A DNA stretch of 64,000 nucleotides from Thermoanaerobaculia bacterium (GCA_022822365.1 JAJEBV010000001.1:62001-126000), one strand, 5' to 3'; positions 29,697 through 41,667 are shown, counted from the stretch's first letter. The notes: a model not told the origin generated them from the letters alone. Numbers and translations are program-made.

Positions 29697-30199
29697 GCAG
29701 ACGCGCCGGACGCCAGTGCGATCGCCTGATCGTGGCAGCGATCGAGAAGCTTGGCGCGTTCCGGCTGGTCGGCTACGTCCCGGTCGATATGCCGCGCGTG
29801 CTCCCGCAGTCGAGCGAGGGCGTCGTGCACACCCTCGCGGTCGATGTGGCCGCTTTCGAGATCGACCCATGTGGTCTGCAGACCATGATGAAGATCGGCC
29901 CAGGCGACGGAGCAGTTCACGAACCTGTTGGCGGACTCGCCGTACTTACCCAGGCCGGCGAGGCCACTGAGAACCGCGGCCGGCACCGTCAACCACAGCA
30001 GCCACAGATCGACCTCGCGCCCGCTCAGAATGGCCGTGCAGGCAGCAGCCGAAAGGCCAGCCGCCAGCGCCGCGGCGCCGTTCTGGATGCGCCGCGCGCG
30101 CACGGCCAGCCGGGCGAAGTACATGGAGCGCATGTGGGCCGCGATCATCTCTTCCCACACTCGGACGCGGTGTTCTTCGGACGGCGGCTCGACGGTCAT
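29693..30199 (-). CDS. Two-TM protein, SLATT-like
   Basis: MTVEPPSEEHRVRVWEEMIAAHMRSMYFARLAVRARRIQNGAAALAAGLSAAACTAILSGREVDLWLLWLTVPAAVLSGLAGLGKYGESANRF...: N-terminal helix, two TM helices, soluble helical tail. Confidence 0.5.
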   Translation of the reverse strand: MTVEPPSEEHRVRVWEEMIAAHMRSMYFARLAVRARRIQNGAAALAAGLSAAACTAILSGREVDLWLLWLTVPAAVLSGLAGLGKYGESANRFVNCSVAWADLHHGLQTTWVDLESGHIDREGVHDALARLREHARHIDRDVADQPERAKLLDRCHDQAIALASGASA

Positions 30200-30283
30200 G
30201 TTCGGAACTCTAACCCGCTGGGCCACACGCACAACAAACCCGACAGTGACGGGTTGCTGACCGTTGCCGTGACGGCCTCGCGC

Positions 30284-30315
30284 CGGATGCCGGCCGGAAG
30301 GCCGGCGCACCGACA
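30284..30315 (-). repeat. Dispersed 32-nt palindromic (REP-like) element, copy 1
   Basis: Reverse complement TGTCGGTGCGCCGGCCTTCCGGCCGGCATCCG, identical to 58426-58457. Confidence 0.75.
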
Positions 30316-30327
30316 GGCGGAGGCTGC

Positions 30328-31641
30328 TCAGGCCCCCCGGATCCCCTGCATCCACTTGCCCCGGGTGCGCTTCATCAGCTTCCGCATCTGGCGGTACTGC
30401 CGGAGCAACTGATTCAGTTCCTGGACGGTGCGGCCGGAGCCACGGGCGATGCGGCGGCGCCGGCTGGCGTTGAGGATCGCCGGGTTGCGGCGTTCGCGCG
30501 GGGTCATCGAGTCGATCAGGGCGGTGATGCCGACCAGGCGGCTCTCGTCCACAGCGCCCGCGAGGTCGGCGCCGCGGAACTGACCGGGAAGCAGTTCGAG
30601 GAGCTGGGACAGCGGCCCCATGCGGCGAAGCTGCCGCAACTGGTCTCTCAGGTCCTCGAGGGTGAACTCCTGGCGGGCGATGCGCTCGGCGAGGCGCTCC
30701 GTTTCCTCGCGGTCGACGACCCGCTCGGCCTTCTCGATCAGGGACAGCACATCGCCCATGCCCAGGATGCGGGAGGCGATGCGGTCCGGCGCGAAGGACT
30801 CGAGGTCTTCCAGCTTCTCGCCGACGCCGACGAAGCGGAGCGGAACCTCGGTGACGCCCCGGAGCGACAGCGCGGCGCCGCCGCGGGCGTCGCCGTCGAG
30901 CTTCGTCATCACGGCGCCGGTGAGCGGCGCGCCCTCGGCGAACGCGGCCGCGCTCCGCACCGCGTCCTGCCCGGTCATCGCGTCGCAGACGAAGAGCGTC
31001 TCGCAGGGGTCGACCCGGTCCGCCAGCGCCACGAGTTCGGCCATCGACTCGTCGTCCACGTGCAGCCGGCCCGCGGTGTCGAAGATCAGCGTGTCGAAGC
31101 CGCCCTCCCGAGCCGCCGCCAGGGCACGGTTCGAGAACGCCGGCAGATCCTCCCCTGCTGAAGGCTCGATGACCGTGGCGCCGGCCGCGGCGCCGACCTG
31201 CCTGAGCTGCTCCACCGCCGCGGCCCGCCGGAGGTCTCCGGCCGCCAGCACCGGGTTCCTGCCCTGCCCGCGAAGCCGCACCGCCAGCTTGCCGGCGGTC
31301 GTCGTCTTGCCCGAGCCCTGGAGGCCGCAGAGCAGCACCACCGCCGGCCGGCCCGTGAGTTCGAGCTCCGCGCCCGGCTCCCCCAGCACCGCGATCAGCT
31401 CATCGCGGACGATCCGGATCATCTGCTGGTCCGGGGTCAGGCTGCTCAGCACTTCCTCGCCCAGCGCCAGCTCCTGGACCCGGGCGATGAAGGAGCGGAC
31501 CACCTGGACGTGGACGTCGGCCTCCAGGAGCGCGAGGCGGATCTGCCGCACGGCCCGCCGCACGTGATCCTCCGAGATCCGGCCTTCCGAGCGCAGGGAG
31601 CGGAAGACTCCCTGGAGCTTGTCCTGCAGACCCTCGAACAT
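30328..31641 (-). CDS. ffh: Signal recognition particle protein Ffh
   Basis: LCGLQGSGKTTTAGKLAVRL, DTAGRLHVDDESM, TKLDGDARGGAALSLRGVTEVPLRFVGVGEKLEDLESF, M-domain. Confidence 0.96.
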   Translation of the reverse strand: MFEGLQDKLQGVFRSLRSEGRISEDHVRRAVRQIRLALLEADVHVQVVRSFIARVQELALGEEVLSSLTPDQQMIRIVRDELIAVLGEPGAELELTGRPAVVLLCGLQGSGKTTTAGKLAVRLRGQGRNPVLAAGDLRRAAAVEQLRQVGAAAGATVIEPSAGEDLPAFSNRALAAAREGGFDTLIFDTAGRLHVDDESMAELVALADRVDPCETLFVCDAMTGQDAVRSAAAFAEGAPLTGAVMTKLDGDARGGAALSLRGVTEVPLRFVGVGEKLEDLESFAPDRIASRILGMGDVLSLIEKAERVVDREETERLAERIARQEFTLEDLRDQLRQLRRMGPLSQLLELLPGQFRGADLAGAVDESRLVGITALIDSMTPRERRNPAILNASRRRRIARGSGRTVQELNQLLRQYRQMRKLMKRTRGKWMQGIRGA

Positions 31642-34217
31642 CAGGTCCTCCGCGCCGCGCGCCGCCGCCAGCCGAGCGCCACCAGAGCCGGCAGCAGCGT
31701 GATCGAGACCAGGGCCGTGGCGACCGCGCCGAGGATGGCGACGATGCCCATCGAGCGCAGTCCCGGGTAGTGCGACAGCGCCAGCGAGCCGAAGCCGACG
31801 CTGGTCGACGCGGCGGCGAGCACGATCGCCTTCCCGGTCTCGCCCAGGCCCGCGACCAGGCGGTCACTCTGAAGCGCCTCCGGCCCGTAGCCGATCTCGC
31901 GCCAGCGGTGCACCATGTGCACGCCGTAGTCCACGCCGATGCCGATGATCATCGTGACGACGAAGACGTTGAAGAAGTTCATGTCGATCCCGGCCAGGAC
32001 CATGATCCCGAGCATCCATACGACCCCGACCGACAAGGGCAGCAGGGACAGCAGGGTGCTCAGCAGCCAGCGATAGTCCAGGAAGAGAAGCAGCGCCACC
32101 AGGACGAAGCCGAGGATCGAGGCGGTGACGGCGTCGACCCGGATGCCGTTCCGGAGCCTCTCGCCCACCACGTTGACGCCCGACAGGGCGGCCTGGGGAC
32201 CGAGGCGCTCGACCATCTCCGAAGCCCCGGGCGGCGCGCTGCGGCGCCACTGACCCGGTGGCGGATACAGGTAGACGACGAGCTTCGGCTCGCTCTCGTT
32301 CCGGCTCATGTAGCGCTCCAGCAACCGCTCTATCCGCGGGTCGGCACGGAGCGAGGACAGCGTCACCGTCGTTCGGTCCGCCGCGGCGTCGGCCAGGAGG
32401 TCGATGCCCGCCTGGAACGGCGCCGCCCGAAGACCCTCTTCCGTCGCGTACCGCTCGAACAGGGACTGCAGCCGCTGCCGCTCGAAGAGGTCCCGGCGCT
32501 CGTCCAGCCACTCGTGTGCCGCCGCCTGCCGGGCTGGCAGCGGAACCAGGCTGCCGATGCCGTTCACGCCGGTCAGGATGCCGCTGTCGACCAGGGCTCC
32601 GGCCTCCTCTTCGGCCCGGTGCGAGAGCTCCATGACTTCCTGCTCCGTCGCGCCCGAAAGCACGACCATCGTCGGCCGGAGCCCCGAGCCGAAGTACTCG
32701 GAAACCTCGTCCTCGACCTCGACGCCCGGGTTCCCCTCCGGGCGGAGCTCCCGGATCGCGTCCTCGAACTCCAGCCGGGGAGCGATCGCGCCGGCGGCCG
32801 CGGTGACCGCCACGCAGCAGCAGATCACGGCGACCGGCCGCTCGAAGCTCCAGCGCACGAGGCGGCGAGCGCCCAGCCCATGGAGAACCAGCCGGGGCTG
32901 CCTTCCCGAAGCCGGTCGGTGATCTTCCCGCCAGGCGAGCATGGCCGGCAACAGGAGGAGCACCGAGACCATGCAGAACAGGATGCCGGTGCCGGTCAGA
33001 AGACCCATCTGGCGAAGCCCCACGAAGTCGGTCACCAGGAACGCGTAGAACGTCGCCGCCGTGGTGATCGCACCGGTCCAGACCGCCCTGCCCGAGGAGC
33101 GGCTCATCGCCACCAGCGCCGCTTCCAGGCCGGCCCCCCGGCGCCGTTCCTCGACGTAGCGGCCGTAGGAGACGATGACGAAGTCCATCCCGAGGCCCAC
33201 CAGTAGCGCCGCGAAGCCGCTGGTCAGTGCGTTCAGCTCACCCAGCACCGTGCCGGCGAAGCCGAAGGCGAGCACCAGGCCGAAGGCGAGCGGAACGAAG
33301 GCATAGGCGATGAGGCCGACGCGCCGGAACGCGAGAGCGAACAGGAGCAGGACGCCGATCAGCGAAGTGGCCATGTTCGAGATCAGCCCCGTCACGATCG
33401 TGCCCGCGTCCGAGACCGCCGTCACATAGGTGCCGCCGAAGGCCACCTCGGGGAGCGGCAGCAGTTCGCCGTGCCGGTCCTCGCCTCCGATCTCGGGCCA
33501 GCGCCTCCCGAGGTCGGCGGCCAGGGCTTCCACCTCCGCCAGCAGCCGGCGGCCGAACTCGACCTCCTGCGCCGGTTCGGCCGGCCGCGCGATCAGGAGC
33601 GCGCGCGACCGGTCGTCGGACAGGAAGTAGCCCGTCGCCCAGTCGAAGGGCGGGCCGCCGCGGGTGAGTTCGAACTGATCGAGGAACACCTCGTGGATGC
33701 CCAGCGGATCGAGCAGGAACAGTTCGCGAAGCGCCAGGCCCTCCGGCGTGGCCAGCCGGCGGCTCAACTCCTCGACCTTGCGCCTGAGCCCGTCGTCGGT
33801 CAGCCGACTCGCCACCTCCTCGCGGCCCTTCTCGTCGAGATAGACGAAGGCGTGGGCGAAGAAGGTCTCGGCCAGCTCCTCCACATCCAGGGTGTAGTCG
33901 ACGTAGTCGATCTCCTCGAGCGCCTCCATCGAGGAGCCGAGCTCCTCGACGAACGACAGGTACGGATCGAGCGGCACGTCCGGCGGCAGCCGGACCAGGA
34001 CGAGCAGGTAGTCGAGGCTGCCGAAGTCCTCGATCGTCGACCGGAAGGTCGTGACCACCGGGTCGTCCTTCGGCAGCAGATTCAGGATCTCCGTGTCGAA
34101 GCGGAGTCGCGTCGCCGACCACACGGAGAGGACGACCAGCACGGCCCCAGCCAGGAACACGGCCCGATGGCGGCGCCGGGCGAAGGCGGCCAGCCAGGCC
34201 AGGACGGACTGGATCAT
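31641..34217 (-). CDS. MMPL/RND-superfamily exporter
   Basis: LRFDTEILNLLPKDDPVVTTFR, VGLGMDFVIVSYGRYVEERRRG, IGIGVDYGVHMVHRWRE; ATG at 34217. Confidence 0.88.
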   Translation of the reverse strand: MIQSVLAWLAAFARRRHRAVFLAGAVLVVLSVWSATRLRFDTEILNLLPKDDPVVTTFRSTIEDFGSLDYLLVLVRLPPDVPLDPYLSFVEELGSSMEALEEIDYVDYTLDVEELAETFFAHAFVYLDEKGREEVASRLTDDGLRRKVEELSRRLATPEGLALRELFLLDPLGIHEVFLDQFELTRGGPPFDWATGYFLSDDRSRALLIARPAEPAQEVEFGRRLLAEVEALAADLGRRWPEIGGEDRHGELLPLPEVAFGGTYVTAVSDAGTIVTGLISNMATSLIGVLLLFALAFRRVGLIAYAFVPLAFGLVLAFGFAGTVLGELNALTSGFAALLVGLGMDFVIVSYGRYVEERRRGAGLEAALVAMSRSSGRAVWTGAITTAATFYAFLVTDFVGLRQMGLLTGTGILFCMVSVLLLLPAMLAWREDHRPASGRQPRLVLHGLGARRLVRWSFERPVAVICCCVAVTAAAGAIAPRLEFEDAIRELRPEGNPGVEVEDEVSEYFGSGLRPTMVVLSGATEQEVMELSHRAEEEAGALVDSGILTGVNGIGSLVPLPARQAAAHEWLDERRDLFERQRLQSLFERYATEEGLRAAPFQAGIDLLADAAADRTTVTLSSLRADPRIERLLERYMSRNESEPKLVVYLYPPPGQWRRSAPPGASEMVERLGPQAALSGVNVVGERLRNGIRVDAVTASILGFVLVALLLFLDYRWLLSTLLSLLPLSVGVVWMLGIMVLAGIDMNFFNVFVVTMIIGIGVDYGVHMVHRWREIGYGPEALQSDRLVAGLGETGKAIVLAAASTSVGFGSLALSHYPGLRSMGIVAILGAVATALVSITLLPALVALGWRRRAARRT

Positions 34218-34272
34218 GGCCGCCGCCCCGCGCCGGCGAAAGGCAGCGCGGGCGCGGCCGGGGAGCGCACCG

Positions 34273-34905
34273 TCATGGCTCCGGGGATGCCCCGAACGCT
34301 TCGAGCACACGCCGGCCGTTGCGCACGAAGTACTCGATGCCGGAGTAGAGCGTCGCGACCAGGGCCACCCAGAGCGACAGGGGCGCCAGCACGTCGAACG
34401 CGCCGAGCTGGTCCGAGATGATCAGCAGCGAGATGGCGACGATCTGAGTCACCGTCTTCACCTTGCCCGCGAAGCTCGCCGCGAGGACGACGTCCTGGGC
34501 CGCCGCCAGTGAACGCAGCGAGGAGACGGCGAACTCCCGCGCGATGACGACAACGACCATCCAGGCGGGTGCCAGACCGAGACCGACCAGCGAGATGAAG
34601 GCGGCCGAGGTGAGGATCTTGTCCGCCGCCGGGTCGAGCAGCTTGCCGAGCGCGGTCACCTCCTTGCGCCGGCGGGCGAGGAAGCCGTCCAGGAAGTCGG
34701 TCAGCGAAGCGACCAGGAACAGTCCCAGGCCGATGAACTCCCGGCCCTCGATCTGCGTCAGCAGGACGACGACGAGCAACGGGACGATCAGGATACGGCT
34801 GAGCGTCAACGCGTTCGGCAGGTTGAGCCCGGCGCGCAGCAACGCCCCCGTCGCGGGCCGCTGCCGTTCCGCTTCCCGCCCGGTCACGTTTCCTGCCTCC
34901 GGCAC
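34273..34905 (-). CDS. pgsA: CDP-diacylglycerol--glycerol-3-phosphate 3-phosphatidyltransferase
   Basis: SLTDFLDGFLARRRKEVTALGKLLDPAADKIL matches the CDP-alcohol phosphatidyltransferase motif. Confidence 0.93.
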   Translation of the reverse strand: MPEAGNVTGREAERQRPATGALLRAGLNLPNALTLSRILIVPLLVVVLLTQIEGREFIGLGLFLVASLTDFLDGFLARRRKEVTALGKLLDPAADKILTSAAFISLVGLGLAPAWMVVVVIAREFAVSSLRSLAAAQDVVLAASFAGKVKTVTQIVAISLLIISDQLGAFDVLAPLSLWVALVATLYSGIEYFVRNGRRVLEAFGASPEP

Positions 34906-34906
34906 C

Positions 34907-37552
34907 TTAGGAGTGCGTGCCGCTCAGGCTGTCTTCGATGAGCCGTTCGGCGGCGGCGAAGGCGGAGGTCAGGTTCTCGGCCCGGCCGCCCGCCTGGGCG
35001 AAGTCACGGCGGCCGCCGCCGCTGCCCGAGATCGCCGAGCCCATGGCGCGGGCCACCGCCGCCGCGTCGACCCGGTCCTGGAGGTCCTTCGTCACCGAGG
35101 CGACGAGCTTCACCTTGCCGTCGTCCCGGGCGCCGAGAACGACGACACCGGATCCCAGACGGCCCCGCAGGACGTCGGCGAGGCTGCGAAGCTCGCCCAC
35201 GTTCGAGGCCGGCACTTCGCGCAGGACGACGTCGACGCCGCGAATGGACCGCGTGTCGCCGCCGGCGTCCTGGCCGGGAGCCGGCTTGCCGTCGCCGGCC
35301 AGCACGCCGAGCCTGAGCCGGGACAGCTCCCGTTCGACCTCGCGCAGCCTCTCCTTGAGCGACCGCACCTCGGCCGCGGCGTGTTCTCCGTCGGCGCCGA
35401 TCTCGCGTTCGAGTGTCGCCAGCAGGTGCGCCTGACTCCGGCGCAACCGGTCGGCGCGGTCGCCGGCGAGCGCCTCGATCCGGCGGACCCCGGCCGCCAC
35501 GCCGCGCTCGCCGACCAGGGCCACCGGGCCGATCTCGCCCGTGTTCCGGACGTGACAACCGCCGCAGAGCTCGAGACTGAACCCTGGCACCTCGACCGTG
35601 CGCACCCGGTCGCCGTACTTCTCGCCGAAGAGGGCCATCGCTCCGGCCGCCACCGCCTCGTCATACGAGCGCTCGCTGATCTCCAGAGGTACCGCACGCC
35701 GCACCCACTCGTTGACCGTGCCCTCGATCGCCTCCTGCTGCTCTTCGCTGACCGGCGCGCCGTGGGTGAAGTCGAAACGCAGCCGGTCCGGGTGAACCAG
35801 GGAGCCGGCCTGACGCACGCCCGTGCCGAGGTGCTGGCGCAGGGCGGCGTGGAGCAGATGGGTGGCGGTGTGGTGCCGCTGGGCTGACTCTCTCGTCTCG
35901 CGGTCTACGCGCAGTTCGACGCCGGCGCCCACTTCGATCGCACCCTCGGTGACCTCGATCTGGTGAACCGTCAGTTCTCAATCCTTGAAGGTGTCCAGGA
36001 CCCGGGCTTCGTCGCCATTCCCCGTCAGGAGACCGACATCGCCGACTTGTCCGCCAGACTCCGCGTAGAAGGGAGTCTGATCGAACACCGCCAGACCGGC
36101 GCCATTCAATTCCACGACGGACTCGCCCTCCGCCGTTCGAAGATCGACCACCCGGGCATCCAGTTCGAGATCCCGATAACCCGTGAATCTGGTCGCGGCC
36201 AGATCCGCGCCGAACCTGGGGCGCGTAGCCATCGCACTTCCACTGAGGCTCTTCGCCCGCGACCGCTCGCGCTGCTCCGCCAGCGCCGTCTCGAAGCCCT
36301 CCTCATCGATCCCGAACTGCTCCTCCTCGGCGATCTCGCGCACCGTCTCGATCGGCAGGCCGAACGTGTCGTAGAGACGGAACACGGCCTCGCCGCCAAG
36401 CACCGAACCGCCGGCGGCGCGCGCCTCCTCGATCGCCTGCTGGACCTTGCCGGCACCGACCGCGACCGTCTCCAGGAACCGCGTCTCCTCGGCGGTCACC
36501 GTCGCCGAGGACGGCTCGCGGGCCTTCTCCAGCTCCGGGTAGTGGCCGGCGAAGGTCTCCTCGAGCGACGGCAGGAGAGAAGCCAGGAACGGCTCCTCGA
36601 AGCCGAGCTTCATGCCGTGTCGCGAGGCGCGGCGGAGGAGCCGGCGCAGTACGTAGCCGCGGCCCTCGTTGCTCGGCAACACCCCGTCCGCGAGCAGGAA
36701 GCCGACCGCCCGGAGGTGGTCGGCCACGACCCGCATCGACACGTCCGCCTCCGGATCGCGGCCGTACTCGCTCCCCGCCGTCCCGGCCACCGCGGTCAGA
36801 ATCGTCCCGAACAGGTCCGTGTCGTAGTTCGAATCGACGCCCTGGAGCACCGCGGCCACCCGCTCCAGGCCCGCGCCGGTGTCGATCGACGGGTTCGGCA
36901 GCGGCTCGCTGCGGCCGTCCTCGTGTCGCTCGAACTGCATGAAGACGAGGTTCCAGATCTCGAGATAGCGGCCCGAGTCGGAACCCTCGTCGAAGCCGAC
37001 TTCGGGCAGTTCCGGCGCGGTGTCGACGAAGATCTCGCTGCAGGGGCCGCAGGGCCCGGTCTCGCCCATCGCCCAGAAGTTGTCCTTCTCGCCGCAGCGC
37101 AGGACCCGCCCCGGCGGCAGGCCGGAGATACGCAGCCACAGGTCCTCGGCCTCGTCGTCGTCCTCGAACACGGTGGCGAACAGGTGGTCCGGCCTGAGGC
37201 CCCAGGGACCGGTGACCAGCTCCCAGGCCGACGCGATCGCCTCTTCCTTGAAGTAGTCGCCGAAGGAGAAGTTCCCCAGCATCTCGAAGAACGTGTGGTG
37301 CCGGGGACTCGGCCCGACGTTCTCCAGGTCGTTGTGCTTGCCGGACACCCGGAGGCACTTCTGCGAGGTCACCGCGCGCGGCGAGTCCGGCTGCTCGACG
37401 CCGAGGAAGTAGTTCTTGAACTGGACCATCCCGGCATTGACGAACAGCAGGGTCGGATCGTCGCGCGGCACGAGGGGCGAACTCGCCACCTCCGCGTGTC
37501 CGCGGCCGGCGTAGAAGTCGATGAAGCTGCGCCTGATGTCCCGACTCAACAT
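34907..37552 (-). CDS. alaS: Alanyl-tRNA synthetase, interrupted by in-frame TGA at 35978-35980
   Basis: Catalytic half MLSRDIRRSFIDFYAGRGH...VLDTFKD, TGA, then in the same frame ELTVHQIEVTEGAIEVGAGVELRVDRETRESAQRHHTATHLLHAALRQHLG (editing half); 881 aa if read through. Confidence 0.92.
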
Positions 37553-38070
37553 GAGTTCTGGCCCTGCATCCCCTGCTCTGCGGCCGGGTCGTCAGCCGCG
37601 TCGAACAGGACGGCGCCAATAGTACGGGGAAGGAAGCCCCGCCGTTCCAGGTGCCGGGCCAGGGCGGCGGCATCGCGGGAAGGATGACTCGACCGGAAGC
37701 GGGCCGCCACGCCCGCTGCCCGCTCCAGTTCGTCCTCGTCGTCCACCGTCTCTAGCGCCGCACTGACCGCCGCTTCGTCCGCGCCACGCCTCCGCAGATC
37801 GAGTTCGAGCCGCCGCCGGCCGTAACCCCGGCGCTTGAGCGACCGCACGAGCAGGTGGGCGGTCTCCCCTTCGTTCAGGTGACCGCCATCCGTCAGCCGT
37901 TCGACCGCGCTCTCCACCTCGGCGTCCGTGTAGCCACGCTGCCTGAGCTTCGCGCCCAGCTCGGCCGCAAAGTGCGCGCGCCGGGCCAGCAGATCGAGCG
38001 CGCGGTCGTACGCCGGCTTCGACGCCCGCTTTCGACTGGGCGTTCCTCGAGTGGACTGGGAGTTCCGCAC
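37546..38070 (-). CDS. recX: Regulatory protein RecX
   Basis: ALDLLARRAHFAAELGAKLRQRGYTDAEVESAVERLTDGGHLNEGETA. Confidence 0.85.
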   Translation of the reverse strand: MRNSQSTRGTPSRKRASKPAYDRALDLLARRAHFAAELGAKLRQRGYTDAEVESAVERLTDGGHLNEGETAHLLVRSLKRRGYGRRRLELDLRRRGADEAAVSAALETVDDEDELERAAGVAARFRSSHPSRDAAALARHLERRGFLPRTIGAVLFDAADDPAAEQGMQGQNSC

Positions 38071-38098
38071 GTCATTCCTCCAGCGGAGGATAGCGCCG

Positions 38099-38785
38099 TC
38101 ACGGCGTCCCGGTCAGGGCAACGGCGAGCGCGGCCACCGCGGCCGTCTCTGTCCGCAGCACGCGGGGTCCGAGGTGCGCTGGAATCGCACCGCGCCCGGC
38201 CAGTTCCTCCATCTCCCGCTCGCTGAAGCCGCCCTCGGGGCCCACCACGACCGCTTCCGCCGATCCCGCGACCGCCATGAACGGCGTCGCGGCCCCTGGA
38301 TGCAGCGCCACCGAGCCGGCGCCGATCGGCGCCTCCCCGAGCGGGACGGGCTTGCCGATCTCGGGCAGCCAGGCGCCGCCGCTCTGTTCGAGCGCCGACT
38401 TCGCGACCCGGCGCTGACGCTCCAGAGCCCGCTCCGGCAAGGAACGGCTGGTGCGCTCCGAGACGAGCCACCGCAGTTCACGCAATCCCAGTTCCGTCGC
38501 CTTCTCCACCAGCCAGGCCGCCCGCTCCGGCCGCACGGCGGCCACGAACAGCGCCACGCGCCGGGGCGGCTCGAACACCGGCGCCGCTTCCCCGACTCGC
38601 AGCACCGCCCGCCGCGCGGTCACCTCGTCCACCACCGACCAGCGAGCCGCTCCGCGACCGTCGACGAGGCGCACCCGCTCGCCGACCTTCAGCCGGCGCG
38701 CTCGGAACAGATGACGGTAGTCGGCGCCTTCGACCTCGACCGTTCCACGGGCGAGATCAGAGGCTTCAGCCAGCAGGTGGATCAT
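38099..38785 (-). CDS. rsmE: 16S rRNA (uracil1498-N3)-methyltransferase
   Basis: HLFRARRLKVGERVRLVDGRG, VVVGPEGGFSEREMEEL, LGPRVLRTETAAVAAL. Confidence 0.93.
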   Translation of the reverse strand: MIHLLAEASDLARGTVEVEGADYRHLFRARRLKVGERVRLVDGRGAARWSVVDEVTARRAVLRVGEAAPVFEPPRRVALFVAAVRPERAAWLVEKATELGLRELRWLVSERTSRSLPERALERQRRVAKSALEQSGGAWLPEIGKPVPLGEAPIGAGSVALHPGAATPFMAVAGSAEAVVVGPEGGFSEREMEELAGRGAIPAHLGPRVLRTETAAVAALAVALTGTP

Positions 38786-38795
38786 GTCCGAGGGT

Positions 38796-40612
<1,817 letters not shown>

Positions 40613-40626
40613 CTCTACAGTCCCTG

Positions 40627-41667
40627 TTACAGCCGTCGGGTCAAAGCCTCGGACAGGCGTTCGCCCAGGTAGTTCACCAAGGGCACCATCCGCGGATACT
40701 CCATGCGCGCCGGCCCGACCACCGCGACCGACCCGGCGACGCCGTCGCCCGCCTTGTAGCTCCGCACGACGAGGCCGAAGCCGAGTTCCTCGGTCAGTCT
40801 CGAATCCTGCCCCAGAACGACCCGCACGCCGTCCGCGTCGAGGCAGCGGTTGAGCAGACCGGCCAGCCGGGCGCGCTCGGCGAACATCTGGAACATCCCC
40901 TCGATCCGCGACATGCCGGGCCCCGCATCGAACAAGCTGTGCGTCCCGTCGACGACGAGCGAAGGCGCGTGCCCGATGTTCATGCCGTCCCGGGCGAGCT
41001 CGATCGCACGCCGCAGCAGCTCGTCGAGCCGGGCACGCTCATCGCTCATCAGCCGCAGCAGCTCCTCCCGGATCTCGAAGAGGGTCCGCCCGCTGTAGTT
41101 CTCGGTCAGGTAGTTGGAAATGCGCACGAGGTCTTCGCGCGGGATCGGCTCGTCCGTGACGACGAGCTTGTTCTCGACGAAGCCCGTCTCCGCGACCACC
41201 ACGCAGAGCACCTTGCGACCGCTGAGCGGCACGAACTCGATCGCCTTCATCACCGCCGAACCGAGGGCGGGAGTCAGGACGACGCCGACGTGGTGGGAGA
41301 GCTGGGAGAGCAGCCGCGACGTCTCCTCGGTCAGTTCCTGGCCGGTACTCCCGGCGGTCGTCAGCCGATCGTCGATCAGCCGCCGGTCGTCGTCGCTCAC
41401 CACCTGCGCCGACATCAGGTCGTCGATGAACAGGTGGAAGCCGGCCTCGGTCGGCAGCCGGCCCGCCGAGACGTGCGGCTGGCGCAGGTAGCCCATGTCC
41501 TCCAGGTCCGCCATCACGTTGCGGATCGTGGCGGCGGACAACTGGACCTGGCGGTCCTTCGCGACCCTCCGCGAGGACACGGGCTCACCAGACGACAGAT
41601 ACGTCTGGATCACCTCCCGCAGAATCTCGCGGTCCCGGTCGCTGAGCTGGTCGTTGACGCGGCTCAT
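40627..41667 (-). CDS. hrcA: Heat-inducible transcription repressor HrcA
   Basis: LSDRDREILREVIQTYLSSGEPVSSRRVAKDRQVQLSAATIRNVMADLEDMGYLRQPHVSAGRLPTEAGF. Confidence 0.96.
   Translation of the reverse strand: MSRVNDQLSDRDREILREVIQTYLSSGEPVSSRRVAKDRQVQLSAATIRNVMADLEDMGYLRQPHVSAGRLPTEAGFHLFIDDLMSAQVVSDDDRRLIDDRLTTAGSTGQELTEETSRLLSQLSHHVGVVLTPALGSAVMKAIEFVPLSGRKVLCVVVAETGFVENKLVVTDEPIPREDLVRISNYLTENYSGRTLFEIREELLRLMSDERARLDELLRRAIELARDGMNIGHAPSLVVDGTHSLFDAGPGMSRIEGMFQMFAERARLAGLLNRCLDADGVRVVLGQDSRLTEELGFGLVVRSYKAGDGVAGSVAVVGPARMEYPRMVPLVNYLGERLSEALTRRL

Noticed and set aside
29476-29970. Plus-strand Gly/Phe-rich ORF (GGGFGSGLGFGFGFGGGG)
   Set aside because: Complement of the Pro/Lys tract; minus-strand operon context with the ATGA overlap is more convincing
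35978-35980. alaS in-frame TGA as selenocysteine or as genome-wide UGA recoding
   Set aside because: No strong hairpin immediately downstream (only a weak 4-bp CACC/GGTG stem) and no redox Cys expected there; many other genes in the window end at TGA, including ATGA overlaps, so UGA is a normal stop here
35963-37687. 574-aa plus-strand ORF
   Set aside because: Shadow of alaS
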